This document shows, in pieces, positions 60,743-64,000 of a stretch of 64,000 bases of DNA. Below the pieces are notes generated by a model. That model worked only from the letters and a program-made list of their open reading frames with translations, was not told the origin of the DNA and ran no database searches. Made by a program: the position numbers and the translations under genes. Position 1 is the first letter of the stretch. Each line of letters opens with the position of its first letter. The DNA is from JAABUE01 sp037440925 (lineage in GTDB: Bacteria > Chloroflexota > Anaerolineae > Anaerolineales > Villigracilaceae). The DNA lies in contig JBBITF010000001.1 in the NCBI GenBank assembly GCA_037440925.1, positions 1 to 64,000 of the forward strand. Reading direction: 5' to 3'.

Positions 60743-61360
60743 TTATCGCCCCCTGAGATATGAAAGCAAGACGCCCATTCCGCCGATGAATCCCAAGATG
60801 AAGATGATGAGTCCGGCAGGGAGGCGAGTGAAGCGGCTTGTATTCATCTCTGTGAACACAGGGGTTTCTCGTTTTGCCGGCGGCGTGAAAGTGGGCAGCC
60901 GGGTAGGTGTTTCTTGTACGATGAGCGCGGCTGCCAGGGTCGGGTTAATTGTAGGCGTGGAAAAGGGAGTGGGCGTCGGAGGCGCTTCGACAAGGGGCAG
61001 GCGTGATCCAGGCGAAATCCTGACATAGGGAGCATATACCCAGGCTTTTGAGCCAGGGATGCCAGGATAATGCACTTGTATCCAATCCTGGTTGGCAGTT
61101 CGTCCGAGCGCCGGAGCGCTTTGTCCGGCCAGCAGAATGCCCACTGCCGGGTAGATGAAAGAACTGGGGCCGGCATACACATTTACCTGTTTCAAATCTG
61201 CGTAGACGGTGACGAAAGGCCCGGCCGCTGTTCCGGTGACTGTGGGAATGGAACCGGTCGGTTGCTGAGCCTGAGCCGGGCGGGCTTGCGGTAGGGTCAG
61301 TCCTATTGCCAGTAACCCCAAGATAAAAAATAGAATGGAAGCCTTACCCTGAGAGGACAT
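60743..61360 (-). CDS. SH3-domain membrane-anchored envelope protein (copy 2)
   Basis: 205 residues. Signal peptide (ILFFILGLLAIGLTL), a bacterial SH3 domain (TVYADLKQVNVYAGPSSFIY, WIQVHYPGIPGSKAWVYAPY), a Thr/Pro linker (PPTPTPFSTPTINPTLAA) and a C-terminal helix (LIIFILGFIGGMGVLLSYL). SH3b domains often bind cell-wall peptides. It is paralogous to the gene 17 bases upstream on the same strand. No enzymatic domain. Confidence 0.82.
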   Translation of the reverse strand: MSSQGKASILFFILGLLAIGLTLPQARPAQAQQPTGSIPTVTGTAAGPFVTVYADLKQVNVYAGPSSFIYPAVGILLAGQSAPALGRTANQDWIQVHYPGIPGSKAWVYAPYVRISPGSRLPLVEAPPTPTPFSTPTINPTLAAALIVQETPTRLPTFTPPAKRETPVFTEMNTSRFTRLPAGLIIFILGFIGGMGVLLSYLRGR

Positions 61361-61377
61361 GTTGCCTGCTTTCGATT

Positions 61378-61977
61378 TCAGCGCCTCCGAAAAAAAGATG
61401 AAAGCGCAAACCCCAACAGCCCAGGGATTCCCATGATGAGAGCAATGGCTCCCAGCGGGTACCTGGCGAGAGGAGAGGCGCTTGGCGTTTCGGTATAAGT
61501 GGCAATCACCAGCGGCGGTGGAGGCGTAAAAGTCGGCAGGCGGGTCGCGGTTGGTTCCAGCGCGAAGGCCGCCATCAGGGTTGGATCTATGGTTGGCGTT
61601 GTCAGCGGTGTAGAGGTGGGGGGAGGTTCGACGATTTGCAGATTCCCGGAGGAAAGTGAAACCAATGAAGTATGCACCCAGCCTGTGCCGTTGGGACTAG
61701 CCGGAAAGACGATTTTGATCCAATCGCGGCCGGGCGATACCCCTAAGGCCGCAGCCGTTTCACCTGGCTGCATATGCCCAATGATGTCATATAGCACCGT
61801 GCTAGGCCCTGAGCGCACGTTGATTTGCTCACTATAGGTGACGGTAATGAAAACGTCGGAGGACGCCGGCGTTGCTTGTTGGGCCAGCGCGTGGCTCCCG
61901 CTCAAGACCGAAAGAGAAAGCGCCCCGCCTGCTAACAGCATTATCCAAAGAGAAAATCTGAACCAAATCTGTTGCAT
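61378..61977 (-). CDS. SH3-domain membrane-anchored envelope protein (copy 1)
   Basis: 199 residues with the same plan as its neighbour: signal peptide (LWIMLLAGGALSLSVLSG), SH3 domain (TVTYSEQINVRSGPSTVLYD, WIKIVFPASPNGTGWVHTSL), linker (PPPTSTPLTTPTIDPTLMAA) and C-terminal helix (LGAIALIMGIPGLLGFALSSF). The pair is a tandem duplication whose linkers are the best conserved part. It is divergent from the zinc-ribbon gene. Confidence 0.82.
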   Translation of the reverse strand: MQQIWFRFSLWIMLLAGGALSLSVLSGSHALAQQATPASSDVFITVTYSEQINVRSGPSTVLYDIIGHMQPGETAAALGVSPGRDWIKIVFPASPNGTGWVHTSLVSLSSGNLQIVEPPPTSTPLTTPTIDPTLMAAFALEPTATRLPTFTPPPPLVIATYTETPSASPLARYPLGAIALIMGIPGLLGFALSSFFRRR

Positions 61978-62076
61978 TTGCGTATATTGGGTTGAAGAAA
62001 TCGAGAAGACGGCATCATCTCAATAATAAATTGAGGGGCTCGCTTCTCCCCTTCTTTTTTAGATACAGAAAGCGAT

Positions 62077-62082
62077 TATAAT
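62077..62082 (+). promoter_or_regulatory. -10 box of the zinc-ribbon gene (leaderless candidate)
   Basis: TATAAT lies 7 bases before the ATG at 62090, with no ribosome binding site. The -35 position is a T-rich stretch without a clear hexamer. Confidence 0.45.
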
Positions 62083-62089
62083 CGAAAAT

Positions 62090-62677
62090 ATGGACAGGCG
62101 CATTTTTCACGGCAATCTTACTCCTACAGACATTGCAGAAGCCCTCTTGGCTGAGTTCAATCGAGGCAATTTTCGCGCTCAGGCGCTTGGCCGCAGTGAT
62201 AAAGTGGCAGTTCAAATTGGCACTCGCTTGGGCGCTTCCTCTGGCGGGCAAACGGCGCTTACGGTTACGCTGCAAAAAGTGGCCGATGGTATCATGGTGG
62301 AAATGGGTCAGCAAGCCTGGCTAGGTGTGGCGGCCAGTTTGGGGCAAACTGCCTTTTCCTTGCTGCGCAACCCCTTGAATTTACTTGGGCGTTTGGACGA
62401 CCTGGCGCAGGATATCGAAAGCCTGCAACTTGGCGAGAAGGTGTGGCAAGTTATCGCGCGCAGCGCTGCTGCCGCCGGCGCTTCTCATCAACTTTCTGAG
62501 CGACTTAGCCGAATTGCGTGTGAGTATTGTGGCACGGCTAATCCAATAGGAGAAGCGACTTGCATTGCTTGTGGTGCGCCGTTGGGCAACGCTCATCCTG
62601 AAACCTGCCCTTCTTGCGGCTTTGTGGTTTCTAGGCAAGAGGCCCGATGCCCAAACTGTGGGAGGGACCTGGAATAG
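62090..62677 (+). CDS. Hypothetical protein with two C-terminal zinc ribbons
   Basis: 195 residues. Residues 1-145 are a soluble domain with no family I recognise; a glycine-rich middle (GTRLGASSGGQTALTVTL) and a hydrophobic helix (WLGVAASLGQTAFSLL). The C-terminus has two CxxC...CxxC ribbons, CEYCGTAN...CIACG and CPSCGFVV...CPNCG. It precedes an FhaA-like gene on the same strand and may be part of an envelope-signalling group. Start from the ATG next to the -10 box. Confidence 0.75.
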   Translation: MDRRIFHGNLTPTDIAEALLAEFNRGNFRAQALGRSDKVAVQIGTRLGASSGGQTALTVTLQKVADGIMVEMGQQAWLGVAASLGQTAFSLLRNPLNLLGRLDDLAQDIESLQLGEKVWQVIARSAAAAGASHQLSERLSRIACEYCGTANPIGEATCIACGAPLGNAHPETCPSCGFVVSRQEARCPNCGRDLE

Positions 62678-62684
62678 CCACAAT

Positions 62685-62717
62685 CCCTCACCCCCAGCCC
62701 CTCTCCCGGGGGAGAGG
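62685..62717. repeat. CCCTCACCC-CCCTCTCCC palindromic repeat
   Basis: CCCTCACCCCCAGCCCCTCTCCCGGGGGAGAGGC forms a hairpin and shares its sequence with the palindromic element at 34477-34572. It lies at the start of the 328-bp gap between the zinc-ribbon and FHA genes. Confidence 0.6.
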
Positions 62718-62801
62718 CGAGAAAACTCAGATGATTTTGTCGCTCACAAAATCCAGCAGAATCAGAAACTTTGAAAAGCCCTGAATAGCCAATTGGTAGG
62801 C

Positions 62802-62830
62802 TTGCATAAATTTCCTCTGCCCTCTATAAT
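62802..62830 (+). promoter_or_regulatory. Sigma70-type promoter of the FHA operon
   Basis: TTGCAT (62802-62807), a 17-bp spacer and TATAAT (62825-62830). The message would have a leader of about 170 bases containing the hairpins at 62881-62930 before the FHA-domain gene. Confidence 0.6.
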
Positions 62831-62880
62831 AGATAGTGGCAACCGTTCAGCCTAGCCCTCTTGTGCTGAGAGAGGAATAC

Positions 62881-62925
62881 TTCCAAGCCGCCGCTTGGAA
62901 ACCCTCTCCTTGTGAGAGAGGGGAG
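62881..62925 (+). repeat. Two hairpins in the FHA leader
   Basis: TTCCAAGC CGCC GCTTGGAA (62881-62900) is a perfect 8-bp hairpin, followed by CCTCTC CTTGT GAGAGAGG. Both lie downstream of the promoter and so in the transcribed leader. They may be REP-like or regulatory. Confidence 0.5.
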
Positions 62926-63005
62926 AGCGAAAATAACGCAATTTTGCGCCAGGCTGAATATACGATATGCAAACTCTATCCTGCTTCTAAAAGAGATGGC
63001 TGGTG

Positions 63006-63842
63006 ATGAAATTGAACTTGGAACAAATCGAAAATCGTCTTCGCGATTTAGTCGAAGTCAAATTAATCGGCCTTCTTCCTGGCTCGACAGCCCCTCATCA
63101 AGCGATTCAAAAACTAGCCCAGGCCATGAAAGACAACCTGGTTCAAAGTGAAGATGGGAAGGAGGTGGCCCCCAATGTGTTTACATTGATCGTCCACCCC
63201 GACCAGGCTTTGATTTGGCAGCGTCCAGAGGTGTTGCAAATGCTCATCGCTTCTTTGAAAATAGTGGGAGACGAAGCGGGAGTTTATTTCGATGTGCCGC
63301 CAACAATTACCATCACCCAGAACCCTAATCAGGAGCAAAATACCCTGGAGGTGATTGCTTCTCGTCAGGTGGATGCAGTTGCAGATACAATTGGAATGAC
63401 CCCGGTGCAACAGCCGGCGGCAAACTCTAATAGCGAAGCAGGGCCAGAAAATGCCTTCCTCATCGTAGAGGGTGTCAAGGTATTTCCGCTGACTCAGCCA
63501 GTTGTCAATATTGGCCGCCGCCTGGACAATCAATTGGTGATTGATGATCCGCGTATTTCGCGTAACCATGCTCAGTTGCGTGCCATCAAGGGCCGCTATG
63601 TCATTTTCGATTTGAACTCAACCGGCGGCACCTATGTCAATGGGCAAAAGGTCAGTCAATCGGTGTTGTATCCGGGAGATGTCATTTCCTTGGCGGGCGT
63701 AGCGCTGGTCTTTGGGCAGGATAACCCTCCCTCTCGCACGAAGATTCAGGATACTTCTCCCTTGCACTCCCCCGCACGGGACAGACCAACTGTTGTTTTA
63801 ACTCGCCAAACTGGGAGTTTCAAAGACAACGAGCAAGAATGA
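63006..63842 (+). CDS. FhaA-like protein: DUF3662 plus FHA domain
   Basis: 278 residues. The N-terminal about 115 residues match the DUF3662 region of mycobacterial FhaA (NRLRDLVEVKLIG, QKLAQAMKDNL). A linker precedes an FHA domain with VNIGRRLDNQLVIDDPRISRNHAQLRA and LNSTGGTYVNGQKV, which binds phosphothreonine. FhaA-type proteins work with Ser/Thr kinases in cell-wall regulation. A GTG three bases upstream is an alternative start. The stop overlaps the next start (ATGA). Confidence 0.87.
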   Translation: MKLNLEQIENRLRDLVEVKLIGLLPGSTAPHQAIQKLAQAMKDNLVQSEDGKEVAPNVFTLIVHPDQALIWQRPEVLQMLIASLKIVGDEAGVYFDVPPTITITQNPNQEQNTLEVIASRQVDAVADTIGMTPVQQPAANSNSEAGPENAFLIVEGVKVFPLTQPVVNIGRRLDNQLVIDDPRISRNHAQLRAIKGRYVIFDLNSTGGTYVNGQKVSQSVLYPGDVISLAGVALVFGQDNPPSRTKIQDTSPLHSPARDRPTVVLTRQTGSFKDNEQE

Positions 63843-64000
63843 GCGCTCCCGTTGTTCTTGCGCTGCGCGTGATGCTGGCGTTGTCCTTGTATGCGTTCTT
63901 GGGATGGGCGTTATGGGCAATGTGGCGCGATCTGTATGCCCGGGGCGGATTGTTGGCGGCGCGTAAGATTCCGAGCATTACGGTGCTGAGCGTAAGAGCC
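63839..64000 (+). CDS. N-terminus of a membrane protein cotranscribed with the FHA gene (partial)
   Basis: 54 residues to the window edge: one membrane helix (VVLALRVMLALSLYAFLGWALW) and then ARGGLLAARKIPSITVL. It overlaps the FHA stop by four bases. In Actinobacteria and Chloroflexota FhaA is often followed by FhaB, which also starts with a membrane helix before an FHA domain; that identity is likely but not visible here. Confidence 0.7.
   Translation, partial: MSAPVVLALRVMLALSLYAFLGWALWAMWRDLYARGGLLAARKIPSITVLSVRA

Overview
The window looks like chromosomal DNA from a Chloroflexota bacterium, most likely Anaerolineae-like. The evidence is indirect: a very large set of GAF-domain sensors built on one template (FGYYH..IFLLD ... 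LDVQSTE), LysM-M23 and SH3 cell-envelope proteins with Thr/Pro linkers, folate-dependent TrmFO, and several genes whose -10 box sits 6-10 bases before the start codon, which suggests leaderless mRNAs. There is no rRNA, no CRISPR array and no complete insertion sequence. I ran no database search; assignments rest on motifs and family knowledge.

Layout. 0-7.8 kb: an aminotransferase, a lipoprotein, a 191-bp IS66-like MITE, then nifS-mnmA (tRNA thiolation), fabF-fabH and tatA on the plus strand. 7.8-10 kb: a DUF255 thioredoxin-fold protein followed by an MgtC-like stub. 10.3-14 kb: a plus-strand run of a CitE-type lyase, an unknown small protein, two tandem DMT transporters and an SDR oxidoreductase. 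14-22.8 kb, minus strand: CDF metal transporter, sulfatase-like protein with Thr at the formylglycine position, membrane protein, metK behind a SAM-I riboswitch, a PAS-GGDEF cyclase, an acyl-CoA ligase and a thiolase. 22.9-34 kb: a small HExxH protein, an XRE-cupin regulator, a SufR-like/DUF59 pair, cytochrome c, LysM-M23 peptidase, TolB-like protein, hflX with a histidine kinase, M28 peptidase and trmFO.

34.2-34.6 kb holds a second, internally rearranged MITE copy and a separate 160-bp palindromic element. 34.7-39.7 kb is a plus-strand signalling operon: multi-GAF histidine kinase, REC-kinase hybrid, OmpR-type regulator.

39.8-59.9 kb is the most unusual part: thirteen minus-strand genes in one tight 20-kb convoy. 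In transcription order these are two single-domain receivers, a soluble four-GAF protein, five membrane sensors with no kinase or other recognised output, a ParA-like ATPase, a 1211-aa hybrid kinase (the only kinase in the run), a threonine synthase fused to a receiver domain, and a DMT exporter. Six consecutive sensors end in the same order of parts: a full GAF, then a C-terminal GAF half, then an N-terminal GAF half. I infer a multi-input sensory array feeding one kinase and ending, at least in part, on amino-acid metabolism.

60-64 kb: tRNA-Gly(CCC), a HesB/IscA-type Fe-S carrier, two paralogous SH3 membrane proteins, a zinc-ribbon protein, and an FhaA-like gene followed by a gene that runs off the window. 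Intergenic regions carry many REP-like hairpins.
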